Shown: positions 8,664 through 17,601 of the stretch, in pieces | Position numbering within the stretch: position 1 is the first letter of the stretch | Layout of the letters: the number at the start of each line of letters is the position of its first letter | NCBI GenBank assembly: GCA_965228065.1 | Contig: OZ245788.1 | Span: forward strand, 3,534,001 to 3,598,000 | Direction of reading: 5' to 3' | Length of the DNA stretch: 64,000 bases | From: Sphingobium_A sp965228065 | Lineage (GTDB): Bacteria > Pseudomonadota > Alphaproteobacteria > Sphingomonadales > Sphingomonadaceae | Translations under genes and position numbers: made by a program | The notes under the pieces: generated by a model | The model's input: the letters and a program-made list of their open reading frames with translations, nothing else | Databases searched by the model: none | Told to the model about the DNA's origin: nothing

Positions 8664-10971
8664 CCGCCTGAGCAACACCGTCCCAGTCGGCGCCTGGCGG
8701 GTTGGATGACAGGATCTCGATACGTTGCCGATAGATCATGTGTAACCGGTGCAAGCCGAAATGCATGGCCTGCGCTTCGAGCGCCGACACGCTGCTGCCG
8801 GCTGTCGCCCATTGCTGTGCGCGATAGGCCGCGAGCATTGCGCCGTGTTCGACAGCAAAATCCCGGAAAGCCGAGCTTTGAGCCAAAAGCTCGTCGCCCA
8901 GCAGGGCGAACACCCGAACGGGCCGATTGCGCCCGACCACGCGCACCAGATCCAGTTCGATCAGCGCGAAGCCCGGCAGATGTTCGGCAAGATCCTCGCC
9001 CAGTGCGATGGTGACGCCATATTCCTTCGTCAGCCCCTCGATCCGCGAGGCCAGATTGACCGCATCGCCCAGCAGCGAATAGCTCAGCCGCTGCGACGAT
9101 CCCATATTGCCGACACAGCAGGCGCCGGAATTCAGGCCGATGCCGATCTTCAGCTCACCAGGCCAGGGCGCGCCCTCGATGGCGGGCGCCTGCGCGTTGA
9201 GCGCCTGTAATCCGTCGATCATCGACAGGGCCGCGCGCGCGGCATTCACATGATGCTCGGGATCGTCGAGGGGCGCATTCCAGAATGCGAGGATCGCGTC
9301 GCCCATGAACTTGTCGACGGTCGCTTTGCGCGCAAGCAGCAAATCGCACATCGGGGTCAGGAAAGCGATCAGCAGGGCAATGATCTGGCGCGGTCCCAAT
9401 CCTTCCGAAATACGCGTAAAACCGCGTATATCGCAGAACAGGACGGTCATATCGCGCTCTTCGCCACCCAGTTCCAGTCTGTCGGGATCCTCGGCAATCC
9501 GGCGGACCATCTCCGGGGACAGATAGCGGTCGAAGGCGCTGTGGATATAGGCCCGGCGCCGCTCTTCCCGATAGAAAATGATGGCCGTCTGCACGACATA
9601 GACGGCGGCAGTGGCCAGGATGGGCCATGTCGGATCGAACAGATAGCCTTGGCGGGTAAACAGCAGCCAACTCGCGGCCATCGTGGCGCCGGCGGCCACG
9701 AACGCGATGGCCGCTCCCGGAACCGACCCCAAACGCGGCAGGAGGAACGCCAAACTCAGGCCCAGCAGGATGATGAGTGACCGTTCCGCGCCCGTCGCCC
9801 AGTCCGGGCGCTGGAGGAACTGGCCCAAGATAATCTGTTCTATCGCCTGAGCGTGGACGGCGACGCCCAATTCTCTCTCTTGCACCGGCGTGGAGACCAG
9901 GTCGCGCAGGCCGGCGGCACCGGTTCCGACGAGTATGATGCGGCCCTGCAATTCGTTTCGCAGCGCATCGCCCGACATGTCTCCGGAGATCAAACGCCAG
10001 GCGGGAATGCTCGCGACAGGATCTTTCGGCCCGGTAAAATGCATCCACAAGCTGCCCGATGCCGTTGTGGGCGCTTCAAATTCGCCCACCTTGATCGCCG
10101 TCATTTGCCCGGCCGCACGGCCCGTTTCGCCGCTTGCGTCGCTTGTTCGCACCTGGATCGATTCCGCCCCCTGTGCGACGCGCAAAGCCTCGAGCGTCAG
10201 TGACGGCACCAGACCCCTTTTCGAGTTCGCGACCAGCGGGATCTGGCGGACGACGCCGTCGCTGTCGGCGGCCAGGCTGACGAAACCCGCGCCGCGAGCG
10301 GCCGCCATCAACGCGGGAAGGGGCTCGGTGGCGCGTCGAAAATAGGGCACGGCCTTGTCCGGCAGCGTTCCCGCAATCGCAACGCCCGCCTTTGGCTCGC
10401 TGATTGCGCCATCGTGATCGTTGAGCAGGAAATATCCCGCGACCACCGGCGCGCGCGCAAAGCTGTGCGCCAGTTGCGCGTCATGATCGGGCAATGCGTC
10501 AATTGCTTCGGCGAGAACCCGGCTGCCGCCCGCATCGCGCATTTGTTTGGCGACGAGATGCGGCGATGTCCGGTCCGGCTCCGAGAACACGATATCATAG
10601 ACGATGGCGGACGCGCCGGCATCGGCAATGACGTCGTTCAACCGGGCCAGATCGGATCGCGGCCAGGGCCATTGGCCCAGGCGGCGGATGGATTCCTCGT
10701 CGATGTCCACAATCCGGACCGGCGCGTCCTGCCGTTCGCGCGGCGCCGCCTTCTGGAAGCTGTCGAACAGGAGCATTCCGGCACGCTCAACGGCAGGAAC
10801 GCCAATGAAATTGAGTGCGAGAGCAAGCGCCGTGACGAGGAGTCCGGCCAAAAACGGCCAGCCGCTGCGGCGCGGCGACTTGCGCCATCGCATCAGCACA
10901 TTTGGCGCCCGTCCAAAACCATCCTGCTCCTGACCCGTCTCTTTACCTGGTGTCGGTCGACAACAGGACAA
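8653..10971 (-). CDS. CHASE2-domain class III adenylate cyclase
   Basis: A membrane adenylate cyclase of up to 772 residues. One N-terminal membrane helix (WPFLAGLLVTALALALNFIG) is followed by a periplasmic CHASE2 sensor (about 50-370; VRIVDIDEESIRRLGQWPWPR is the CHASE2 hallmark), three or four membrane helices (about 395-475) and a cytosolic class III cyclase domain. The cyclase shows metal Asp residues in LFCDIRGFTRI, the adenine-selecting Lys in VDKFMGDAILAFWN and Asp in YSLLGDAVNLASRIE, with the transition-state Asn and Arg in the same block. All key residues are present, so it should be active. The start is either 10971 or MRWRKSPRR at 10893; the latter puts the membrane helix at a normal distance. 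Confidence 0.9.
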   Translation of the reverse strand: MSCCRPTPGKETGQEQDGFGRAPNVLMRWRKSPRRSGWPFLAGLLVTALALALNFIGVPAVERAGMLLFDSFQKAAPRERQDAPVRIVDIDEESIRRLGQWPWPRSDLARLNDVIADAGASAIVYDIVFSEPDRTSPHLVAKQMRDAGGSRVLAEAIDALPDHDAQLAHSFARAPVVAGYFLLNDHDGAISEPKAGVAIAGTLPDKAVPYFRRATEPLPALMAAARGAGFVSLAADSDGVVRQIPLVANSKRGLVPSLTLEALRVAQGAESIQVRTSDASGETGRAAGQMTAIKVGEFEAPTTASGSLWMHFTGPKDPVASIPAWRLISGDMSGDALRNELQGRIILVGTGAAGLRDLVSTPVQERELGVAVHAQAIEQIILGQFLQRPDWATGAERSLIILLGLSLAFLLPRLGSVPGAAIAFVAAGATMAASWLLFTRQGYLFDPTWPILATAAVYVVQTAIIFYREERRRAYIHSAFDRYLSPEMVRRIAEDPDRLELGGEERDMTVLFCDIRGFTRISEGLGPRQIIALLIAFLTPMCDLLLARKATVDKFMGDAILAFWNAPLDDPEHHVNAARAALSMIDGLQALNAQAPAIEGAPWPGELKIGIGLNSGACCVGNMGSSQRLSYSLLGDAVNLASRIEGLTKEYGVTIALGEDLAEHLPGFALIELDLVRVVGRNRPVRVFALLGDELLAQSSAFRDFAVEHGAMLAAYRAQQWATAGSSVSALEAQAMHFGLHRLHMIYRQRIEILSSNPPGADWDGVAQAVSK

Positions 10972-11061
10972 GCCCGTTCAGGCTAGTCCAGCTTCGCATA
11001 TGAAGTCGATAGGACGGAAGGCCGCTCGTGGGCCTTTACCGGAATGGCGATAAATTCACTC

Positions 11062-12081
11062 TCACCCCGCCGCCTGCGCCATGACCCGGTTGGCCTCCGC
11101 CTCGACGACCATGTCCTTCAGCACCGCGAGCGCCCCCGCGATGTCGCCCCTGGTCGAGGGGATCACCTTGGTCAGGTTGACGAAGCCGTGGATGTTGCCG
11201 ACGGCTTCGCGGAAGGCGACGGGAACCCCGGCGGCGGCGAGTGCGCCGGCATAGGCACGGCCCTGGTCGCGCAGCGGATCCAGGCTGGCGGTGAGCACCA
11301 GCGTGGGGGGCATACCGGCCTGGCTGTGGAGCAGCGGATCGGTGCGGTGATGGCCAACCGTTGCGGCATAGGAATCAGTGAACCAGGACATGCTGTCCTT
11401 CGTCAGCAGAAAGCCGTCGCCGAACTGGGAGAAGGACTCATATTTCGCGACCTGATCGACCACGGGATAGATCGGGAATTGCGCGATCACCGGGATGTCC
11501 GCCGGCGCATCGCGTAGCGCCATGGTGGTGACGACGGTCAGATTGCCGCCGGCGCTGTCGCCCGCGATGACCAGCCCGGTCGCAACGCGGCCGAGCTCCG
11601 CCGGGTTGCCCGCCAGCCAGCGGGCGGCGGCCTCGCAGTCGTCGGGCGCGGCCGGCCAGGGGTTTTCGGGCGCCAGCCGATAGTCGACGGCGATCACCGG
11701 CATGTCGAGCAGCCGGGCCGCCTCTGCGCAAAAGGGTTCGTGCGTGTGTAGATCGCCGAAGACGAAGCCGCCGCCGTGGAAATAAAGCAGGGCAGGGCCT
11801 GGTTCGCGGCTGTCGCGGGCGTCGTAGAGACGCGCGGGGATCGTGCCGGCCGGGCCGGGGATGGAAAGGTCACGGATCAGCGCGAGCTCGCCGACCGGCG
11901 CATCTGCGACTTCACGCATCGCGCGCATGACCCCGCGTGCGGCGTCGGGCGTCATTTCATGCGTCTTGGGCCCGGGCATATTGTTGAGGAAATCGAGGAA
12001 AGCACGGGTGTCGGGTCGGACGAAATGTGTCTCTGGGACATCGGACAACGCGCTTCTCCTTGGCTTTGCAGACTTGTTCAT
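11062..12081 (-). CDS. Alpha/beta hydrolase, hormone-sensitive-lipase (HSL) type esterase
   Basis: A 339-residue cytosolic carboxylesterase of the HSL family. The oxyanion-hole motif HGGGFVFG is near residue 100, followed by DYRLAPENPWPAA, the nucleophile elbow GDSAGGN near 175, the catalytic Asp in LDPLRDQG near 275 and the His in NIHGFVN near 300. Substrates of this family are usually short acyl esters; nothing here narrows it down. It is divergent from the HDAC-like gene with only about 34 bp between starts, so the two may share a control region. Confidence 0.88.
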   Translation of the reverse strand: MNKSAKPRRSALSDVPETHFVRPDTRAFLDFLNNMPGPKTHEMTPDAARGVMRAMREVADAPVGELALIRDLSIPGPAGTIPARLYDARDSREPGPALLYFHGGGFVFGDLHTHEPFCAEAARLLDMPVIAVDYRLAPENPWPAAPDDCEAAARWLAGNPAELGRVATGLVIAGDSAGGNLTVVTTMALRDAPADIPVIAQFPIYPVVDQVAKYESFSQFGDGFLLTKDSMSWFTDSYAATVGHHRTDPLLHSQAGMPPTLVLTASLDPLRDQGRAYAGALAAAGVPVAFREAVGNIHGFVNLTKVIPSTRGDIAGALAVLKDMVVEAEANRVMAQAAG

Positions 12082-12115
12082 TGGCTGTGCGTGCAGCGCA
12101 TCCTAATTAGGGGCT

Positions 12116-13018
12116 GTGCTGCATGTCGTCCATCATCCCGATTACGCAACGCCCGCTTCGCCGGGCGGCCAGTTCCCCTGGGACAAATACGGGCTGGTGA
12201 TGGACGCGCTCGTCGAGAGCGGCGTGGCGCATCGCGTCCACACGCCCGATCCTATGCCCCGCGCCGCGATCGAGGCGGTCCACGATCCGGATTATGTCGC
12301 CGAGGTCGCCGAACTGCGCGTTCCCCCGGCCAAGGCACGCCGGATCGGCTTTCCTGTCACCGAACGCGTGGCGCGGCGGGCGCATATGACGCCCGGCGGA
12401 ACCTGGCTGGCGGCGCAACTGGCACTGGCGCATGGCTATGCTGCCAATGCGGCGGGCGGCAGCCATCATGCGCTGCACGATACCGGTGCGGGCTATTGCG
12501 TCTTCAACGATCTGGCGGTGGCGGCCAATCGGCTGGTAGCCGATGGGGATGCGCATCGCATCCTGATCGTCGATTGCGATGTGCACCAGGGTGACGGCAC
12601 GGCGTCACTTCTGGCTGGGCGCCCTGAATTTGCAACATTTTCCATCCATGCCGACAAGAATTTCCCCGTCCGCAAGGCGCGTTCGACGGTGGATGTCGCG
12701 CTGGCCGACGGCACCGGCGATGTCGAGTATCTGGACGCGCTTGCACGGCACCTGCCGCCGTTGATCGCGGATTTCTCACCCGACCTGATTCTGTATCAGG
12801 CCGGTGTCGATCCCCATGCCGAGGATCGATTGGGGCGGCTTTCGCTCAGCGATGCGGGGTTGGCGGAGCGCGATCGCTTCGTCGCGGGGCTGGCCCGGCA
12901 GCGGGGCATTCCGGTCGCCAGCGCATTGGGCGGGGGATATGGCGCCGACCGGATGGCGATCGCCCGCCGGCATGCGGCGACGATGATCGAGATGGCGGGA
13001 ATGCTGGCGGTCGCGTGA
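12116..13018 (+). CDS. Histone-deacetylase-superfamily amidohydrolase
   Basis: A 300-residue Zn-dependent deacetylase of the HDAC/AcuC/acetylpolyamine amidohydrolase superfamily. Active-site blocks are GGSHHALHDTGAGYCVFND (tandem His) near 118-136, DCDVHQGDGTA (Zn Asp and His) near 155, the following HADKNFP, YQAGVDPHAEDRLGRL (second Zn Asp) near 225 and the GGGYG loop near 275. The start is a GTG at 12116; no in-frame ATG with a better ribosome site is visible. The bacterial substrate could be acetylated lysine, polyamine or acetoin-linked protein and is not determined by sequence. Divergent from the HSL esterase. Confidence 0.88.
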   Translation: MLHVVHHPDYATPASPGGQFPWDKYGLVMDALVESGVAHRVHTPDPMPRAAIEAVHDPDYVAEVAELRVPPAKARRIGFPVTERVARRAHMTPGGTWLAAQLALAHGYAANAAGGSHHALHDTGAGYCVFNDLAVAANRLVADGDAHRILIVDCDVHQGDGTASLLAGRPEFATFSIHADKNFPVRKARSTVDVALADGTGDVEYLDALARHLPPLIADFSPDLILYQAGVDPHAEDRLGRLSLSDAGLAERDRFVAGLARQRGIPVASALGGGYGADRMAIARRHAATMIEMAGMLAVA

Positions 13019-13068
13019 CTGTTAAGCTGGCAAAAGCCCTGATTGCCTGCCCCGCCACTATTTCTACT

Positions 13069-13097
13069 TTGCGACAGGGGGCGGAGGGGCCTAGAAC
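13069..13097 (+). promoter_or_regulatory. Candidate promoter for korAB
   Basis: TTGCGA (13069-13074), a 17-nt spacer and TAGAAC (13092-13097) stand about 45 bp before the korA start codon. Hexamers fit only loosely, so this is a suggestion. Confidence 0.3.
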
Positions 13098-13139
13098 GAT
13101 CGTAGAAGCTCAATAAGAATAAGCAGGACGTTCATAGAT

Positions 13140-15014
13140 ATGGCATCCGCCGCACATGAGGTGACCCCGCGTGAGGCCGCCTCGCATCCCGTACCCGAAG
13201 CCGTCGTGGTACGTTTCGCGGGCGATAGTGGTGACGGGATGCAGCTGACCGGTGGTCAGTTCACGCTCTCGACCGCGCTCGCAGGCAATGATCTTGCCAC
13301 CTTCCCGGATTTTCCCGCGGAGATCCGCGCGCCGCAAGGCACGCTGTTCGGTGTCTCGGCATTTCAGATCAACTTCGGATCGACCGAGGTCGAGACCGCG
13401 GGCGACGCTCCCGACGTGCTGATCGCGATGAACCCGGCGGCGCTCAAGACCAATGTCGGCCAGTTGAAGGATGGCGGCCTCATCATTGCCGATGAAGGCG
13501 AGTTCGGTGCGCGCAATCTTGCCAAGGCGGCCTATGAGGTCAATCCGCTCGAGGATGACAGCCTTGCCCGCTGGCAGGTGATGAAGCTCAATATCTCGCA
13601 GCTGACCCTGGAAGCCGTGAAGCCCTTCGGGCTCGGCAACAAGGAAGCGCTGCGCTGCAAGAATATGTGGACGCTGGGGCTCGCGCTCTGGATGTTCGGG
13701 CGCGACCGCAAGCCGATCGTCGACTGGCTGAACAGCAAGTTCGCCAAGGCGCAGACGCTGGCTGACGCCAATATCGCCGCGCTCAATGCGGGCCATGCCT
13801 ATGGCGAAACCGCCGAGCTTTCCGGGCCGATGCAGCAGCATTTCATTGCGCCTGCACCCGTCGCGCCGGGGCTTTACCGCACCGTCACCGGCGCGGAGTC
13901 GATCTCGCTCGGCCTGGTGGCCGGCGCGCAGCTCGCCGGATTGCCGATGTTCTTCGGCGGCTATCCGATCACGCCGGCCTCCGCGATCCTGCATCATCTG
14001 TCGCGGCTCAAGGAATATGACGTCACGACCTTCCAGGCGGAGGACGAGATCGCAGCGATCGCCTCGGCGATCGGCGCGTCCTATGCCGGATCGCTGGGCG
14101 TGACGTCGTCGTCGGGGCCGGGCATTGCGCTCAAGGGCGAAGCGATCGGCCTGGCGATCATGACCGAATTGCCGCTGGTGATCGTCAATTCGCAGCGCGG
14201 CGGGCCTTCGACCGGCCTGCCGACCAAGACCGAGCAGTCGGATCTGTATCAAGCCGTCTATGGCCGCAACGGCGATGCACCGATGCCGGTGATCGCGGCA
14301 CGCAGCCCGGCCGACGCGTTCGATTGCGCGATCGAAGCGGTCAGGCTGGCGACCCAGTTCATGACGCCGGTGATGCTGCTGACCGACGGTTATATCGCCA
14401 ATGCGGCGGAACCCTGGAAAGTCCCCGACATGAGCGGATATGCGCCGTTCCCCGTTGCGTTCCAGGAAGAGGCGCCCGACGGCAAGCTGCTGCCCTATAG
14501 CCGCGACGAGAAATTGAAGCGTCCGTGGATCAAGCCGGGCACGCCTGGGCTGATGCACCGCATCGGCGGCATCGAGAAGCAGGTGGATACCGGCCATATC
14601 AATTACGAGGCCGCCAACCACCAGACGATGACCGACATCCGTCAGAACAAGGTGGCCGGCATTGCCGACCATATCCCCGAGCAGGACGTCACCTTGGGTG
14701 AAACCAGCGGCAAGCTGGCGATCGTCGGCTGGGGGTCGACCTTTGGTCCGATCCATCAGGCCGTCCGCCGGATGCGCGCCAAGGGCCATGACGTGCACCA
14801 TATCCATATCCGCCACATCTGGCCGCTGCCGCGCAATCTGGGTGATCTTCTAAAGAGTTATGAGAAGATCCTTGTGCCGGAAATGAACACAGGCCAGCTG
14901 AAGACGGTGCTGCGCGACCAGTATCTGGTCGACGCAAAGCCGCTCAACAAGGTTTCGGGCCAGCCCTTCCGCATCGCAGAGATCGAAGCGGCCATCGAAA
15001 GCGCGCTCGGCTGA
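13140..15014 (+). CDS. korA: 2-oxoacid:acceptor (ferredoxin) oxidoreductase, alpha subunit with fused gamma domain
   Basis: Together with the next gene this forms a thiamine-dependent enzyme that oxidatively decarboxylates a 2-oxoacid, most likely 2-oxoglutarate, to acyl-CoA while reducing ferredoxin. The 624 residues comprise an N-terminal gamma domain (about 20-205, VRFAGDSGDGMQLTGGQF at its start), then the pyrophosphate-binding alpha domain with GGYPITPASAILHHL near 280 and QAEDEIAAIASAIGASYAG near 300. A C-terminal domain II follows (VGWGSTFGPIHQAVRR). A two-gene arrangement with gamma fused to alpha is normal in aerobic proteobacteria. No ferredoxin gene adjoins it. Confidence 0.92.
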   Translation: MASAAHEVTPREAASHPVPEAVVVRFAGDSGDGMQLTGGQFTLSTALAGNDLATFPDFPAEIRAPQGTLFGVSAFQINFGSTEVETAGDAPDVLIAMNPAALKTNVGQLKDGGLIIADEGEFGARNLAKAAYEVNPLEDDSLARWQVMKLNISQLTLEAVKPFGLGNKEALRCKNMWTLGLALWMFGRDRKPIVDWLNSKFAKAQTLADANIAALNAGHAYGETAELSGPMQQHFIAPAPVAPGLYRTVTGAESISLGLVAGAQLAGLPMFFGGYPITPASAILHHLSRLKEYDVTTFQAEDEIAAIASAIGASYAGSLGVTSSSGPGIALKGEAIGLAIMTELPLVIVNSQRGGPSTGLPTKTEQSDLYQAVYGRNGDAPMPVIAARSPADAFDCAIEAVRLATQFMTPVMLLTDGYIANAAEPWKVPDMSGYAPFPVAFQEEAPDGKLLPYSRDEKLKRPWIKPGTPGLMHRIGGIEKQVDTGHINYEAANHQTMTDIRQNKVAGIADHIPEQDVTLGETSGKLAIVGWGSTFGPIHQAVRRMRAKGHDVHHIHIRHIWPLPRNLGDLLKSYEKILVPEMNTGQLKTVLRDQYLVDAKPLNKVSGQPFRIAEIEAAIESALG

Positions 15015-15045
15015 TCCGCTGCGACGGCCGACACAAGGAATCGCC

Positions 15046-16074
15046 ATGAACGAGATGACCAAGCTCACCATCAAGGATTTCGAAACCGATCAGGAGGTGC
15101 GCTGGTGCCCCGGATGCGGCGACTATGCGATCCTGAAGGCCGTGCAGCGGACGATGCCCGAACTGGGCGTCCGTCCGGAGGATACGGTGTTCATCTCGGG
15201 CATCGGCTGCTCCAGCCGTTTTCCCTATTATATGGAAACCTATGGCTTCCACACGATCCATGGACGTGCGCCTGCGGTCGCGACGGGAGTGAAGCTGGCC
15301 AATCCGAACCTGGACGTGTGGATCATCACCGGCGATGGCGACGCGCTCTCGATCGGCGGCAATCACACCATGCATTTGCTGCGCCGAAACCTGGATTGCC
15401 AGATTCTACTTTTCAACAACGAGATCTATGGCCTTACAAAAGGCCAATATTCTCCGACAAGCCGCATCGGCACGCGCAGCCCGTCGACGCCGTTCGGCTC
15501 GGTCGACCGTCCGGCCAGCCCATGCGGTTTCGCGATCGGATCGGGCGCGCGTTTTGTCGCGCGCGCAATCGACACGAACAAGAATCTGCCACAGGTGCTG
15601 AAGGCCGCGCACGCCCACAAGGGCGCGAGCTTCGTCGAGATCTTCCAGAACTGCATCGTCTATAATGACGACGTGTTCGCGAACTTCACCGACAAGGCGA
15701 ACGCGCCGGCCAACCAGATCTGGCTGACCCAGGGCGAGCCCATGCTGTTTGCGGGTGGAACCAAGGGGCTGGTACTCGATCACAAGGCATTGCGGCTTGG
15801 CGTTGTCGACGTGGTGGACGGCGACTGGGAAGGCGCGGGCGTGATCGTGCACGATCAGACCAACAAGGGCCTGGCGCAGATGCTGGTCGAAATGACGGTC
15901 GAGGACGGCTTCCCGGTTGCGCTGGGCGTGATCTACGATCATCCGCGGCCGACCTTCGAGCGGGCCGTGGTCGCGCAGAACGCCGAAGCGGCCAAGGGCA
16001 AGACCCCCGACCTGCAGAAGCTGGTCAGCAAGGGCCAGACCTGGCAGGTCGAAAAGGAACCGCACGTTATCTGA
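15046..16074 (+). CDS. korB: 2-oxoacid:acceptor (ferredoxin) oxidoreductase, beta subunit
   Basis: The thiamine-diphosphate-binding beta subunit, 342 residues. The N-terminal RWCPGCGDYAIL near residue 20 and GIGCSSRFPYY near 52 precede the TPP motif ITGDGDALSIGGNH with its N partner about 30 residues on (LFNNEIYGLTKGQ). It has no ferredoxin-type CxxCxxC clusters, so iron-sulfur content is limited to the conserved cysteines seen. It starts 31 bp after korA with AAGGAATCGCC as ribosome site; the two are one operon. Confidence 0.93.
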   Translation: MNEMTKLTIKDFETDQEVRWCPGCGDYAILKAVQRTMPELGVRPEDTVFISGIGCSSRFPYYMETYGFHTIHGRAPAVATGVKLANPNLDVWIITGDGDALSIGGNHTMHLLRRNLDCQILLFNNEIYGLTKGQYSPTSRIGTRSPSTPFGSVDRPASPCGFAIGSGARFVARAIDTNKNLPQVLKAAHAHKGASFVEIFQNCIVYNDDVFANFTDKANAPANQIWLTQGEPMLFAGGTKGLVLDHKALRLGVVDVVDGDWEGAGVIVHDQTNKGLAQMLVEMTVEDGFPVALGVIYDHPRPTFERAVVAQNAEAAKGKTPDLQKLVSKGQTWQVEKEPHVI

Positions 16075-16079
16075 CGCAC

Positions 16080-16105
16080 GGCGCGGCGGTCGCCGCGTCG
16101 TTGTT
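16080..16105 (+). terminator. Weak GC hairpin after korB
   Basis: GGCGCGGC (16080-16087) pairs with GCCGCGTC (16092-16099) around GGTC, with one G-U pair, and is followed by GTTGTT. The U tract is poor, so it may only slow transcription. Confidence 0.3.
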
Positions 16106-16156
16106 CCGGCCTTCTCTCCGCCGTTTTTGCGTGCCGTCAGGCGATATGGAGGTCAT

Positions 16157-17512
16157 GTGACGAGCATCGTCTGGTTCAGGCAGGATCTTCGCGTATCGGA
16201 TCAGGCGGCGCTGATCGCTGCGGCCGCGGATGGGCCAGTGATCCCCGTCTATGTGCTCGATGATGAAGGGGCCGCCGATCGGCGGATCGGCGGCGCGCAG
16301 CGCTGGTGGCTGCATCACAGTCTGAAGGCGCTCGATACGAGCTTACGGGCCAAAGGTGTTGAGCTGGTCCTGCGCCGGGGTAATGCCGTGGCGGAGATTG
16401 TGCGTCTCGCCAGCGAAACGGGCGCCGCGCGGGTGCATGCGATCCGGCATTATGAGCCCTGGTGGGTCGATGCCGAAGCGTCTCTGGCAGCCGAGCTCGA
16501 TCTCTGCCTTCATGACGGCAATCAGCTTGCTCCGCCCGAAAGCGTCACCACGGGTTCCGGCGGGCGCTACAAGGTGTTCTCAGCCTTCTGGAGGGCGCTG
16601 AGCGCGCATATGCCGCCGCCGGCACCACAATCGGCGCCTGAAGCCCTGCAACCGGTCGGAATGCCGCCCTCAGGCGACAGGCTCGACGACTGGGCCTTGT
16701 TGCCCACCCATCCCGATTGGGCGACGGGTTTTGCGGATTGGCGCCCCGGTGAAGATGGCGCGCAGGCATTGCTTGACGATTTTGTGGGGGAGGCGGGCGA
16801 CTATATCCCGCGGCGCGACTTTCCCGCGATCGAGGGAACCTCGCGACTATCACCACACCTGCATTTCGGGGAAATCTCGCCGGCCCAGATCTGGCACCGG
16901 CTGGGCCGGCACGCAGCCTTTTTGCGCGAACTCGCCTGGCGCGACTTTTCGGCAGGCGTGATCGCGGTCTCGCCCGATTATGCGCAGCGCAACGGCCGGC
17001 CGGCATTCGACAGGCTGGCCTGGCGGACCGGAGCGGCGGCGGACGCCGATTTCCGGGCCTGGACGCTGGGACGGACGGGATACCCGATCGTCGATGCAGG
17101 CATGCGTCAGCTCTGGGCGACCGGCTGGATGCACAATCGCGTGCGGATGATCACCGCATCCTTTCTGGTGAAGCATCTGCTGATCGACTGGCGTCGTGGC
17201 GAACGCTGGTTCTGGGATACGCTGGTCGATGCCGATTATGGCAACAATGCCGTCAATTGGCAGTGGGTGGCGGGCACCGGCACCGATTCCAACATGTTCG
17301 GCCGGATCATGGCGCCGCTCGTCCAGTCGGAGAAATTCGATGCGGGCGACTATATCCGCGAATGGCTGCCCGAATTGCGCAACCTGTCCGACGGCGCCAT
17401 CCACGATCCCGAGGCGGCGGGGGTGGCGTTGAGGGGCTATCCGCAGAAGATCGTCGGCCATCGCGAGGGGCGGGAGCGTGCCCTGGCGGCCGCGGCGAAG
17501 ATACGGGGCTGA
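16157..17512 (+). CDS. phrB: Deoxyribodipyrimidine photo-lyase
   Basis: Light-driven repair of cyclobutane pyrimidine dimers in DNA, using FADH and an antenna chromophore. The 451-residue protein has the N-terminal antenna domain (SIVWFRQDLRVSDQAAL at the start) and a C-terminal FAD domain with the hallmark blocks TSRLSPHLHFGEISPAQIW near 225, ELAWRDF near 265, GRTGYPIVDAGMRQLWATGWMHNRVRMI near 305 and WQWVAGTGTDSN near 370. The start is a GTG at 16157 with GGAGG 4-5 nt upstream. The frame is open to 16127 but has no better start. It is about 80 bp after korB, with a weak hairpin between. Confidence 0.93.
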   Translation: MTSIVWFRQDLRVSDQAALIAAAADGPVIPVYVLDDEGAADRRIGGAQRWWLHHSLKALDTSLRAKGVELVLRRGNAVAEIVRLASETGAARVHAIRHYEPWWVDAEASLAAELDLCLHDGNQLAPPESVTTGSGGRYKVFSAFWRALSAHMPPPAPQSAPEALQPVGMPPSGDRLDDWALLPTHPDWATGFADWRPGEDGAQALLDDFVGEAGDYIPRRDFPAIEGTSRLSPHLHFGEISPAQIWHRLGRHAAFLRELAWRDFSAGVIAVSPDYAQRNGRPAFDRLAWRTGAAADADFRAWTLGRTGYPIVDAGMRQLWATGWMHNRVRMITASFLVKHLLIDWRRGERWFWDTLVDADYGNNAVNWQWVAGTGTDSNMFGRIMAPLVQSEKFDAGDYIREWLPELRNLSDGAIHDPEAAGVALRGYPQKIVGHREGRERALAAAAKIRG

Positions 17513-17601
17513 TAAAAGCTGGTCGGATCTGGAGCAACTCGCGGAATACTTCCCAATCTGAACGATTGAATTGGGTCGCCATCGGCGTAAAACTTCATCC
17601 A

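Noticed and set aside
11018..11036. AAGGCC/GGCCTT dyad as terminator after the HSL esterase
   Set aside because: Only 6 bp, 7-nt loop, and no T run on the relevant strand.
13110..14816. 568-residue frame on the minus strand opposite korA
   Set aside because: Composition is rich in Arg, Asp and Gly with no recognisable domain; KorA motifs fill the plus strand throughout.
17537..17565. EcfG-type (general stress) promoter GGAAT...CGATT before cfa
   Set aside because: Spacing (15 nt) and both boxes deviate from GGAAC-N16/17-CGTT. Stress control of cfa would be attractive, but the sequence does not support it well.
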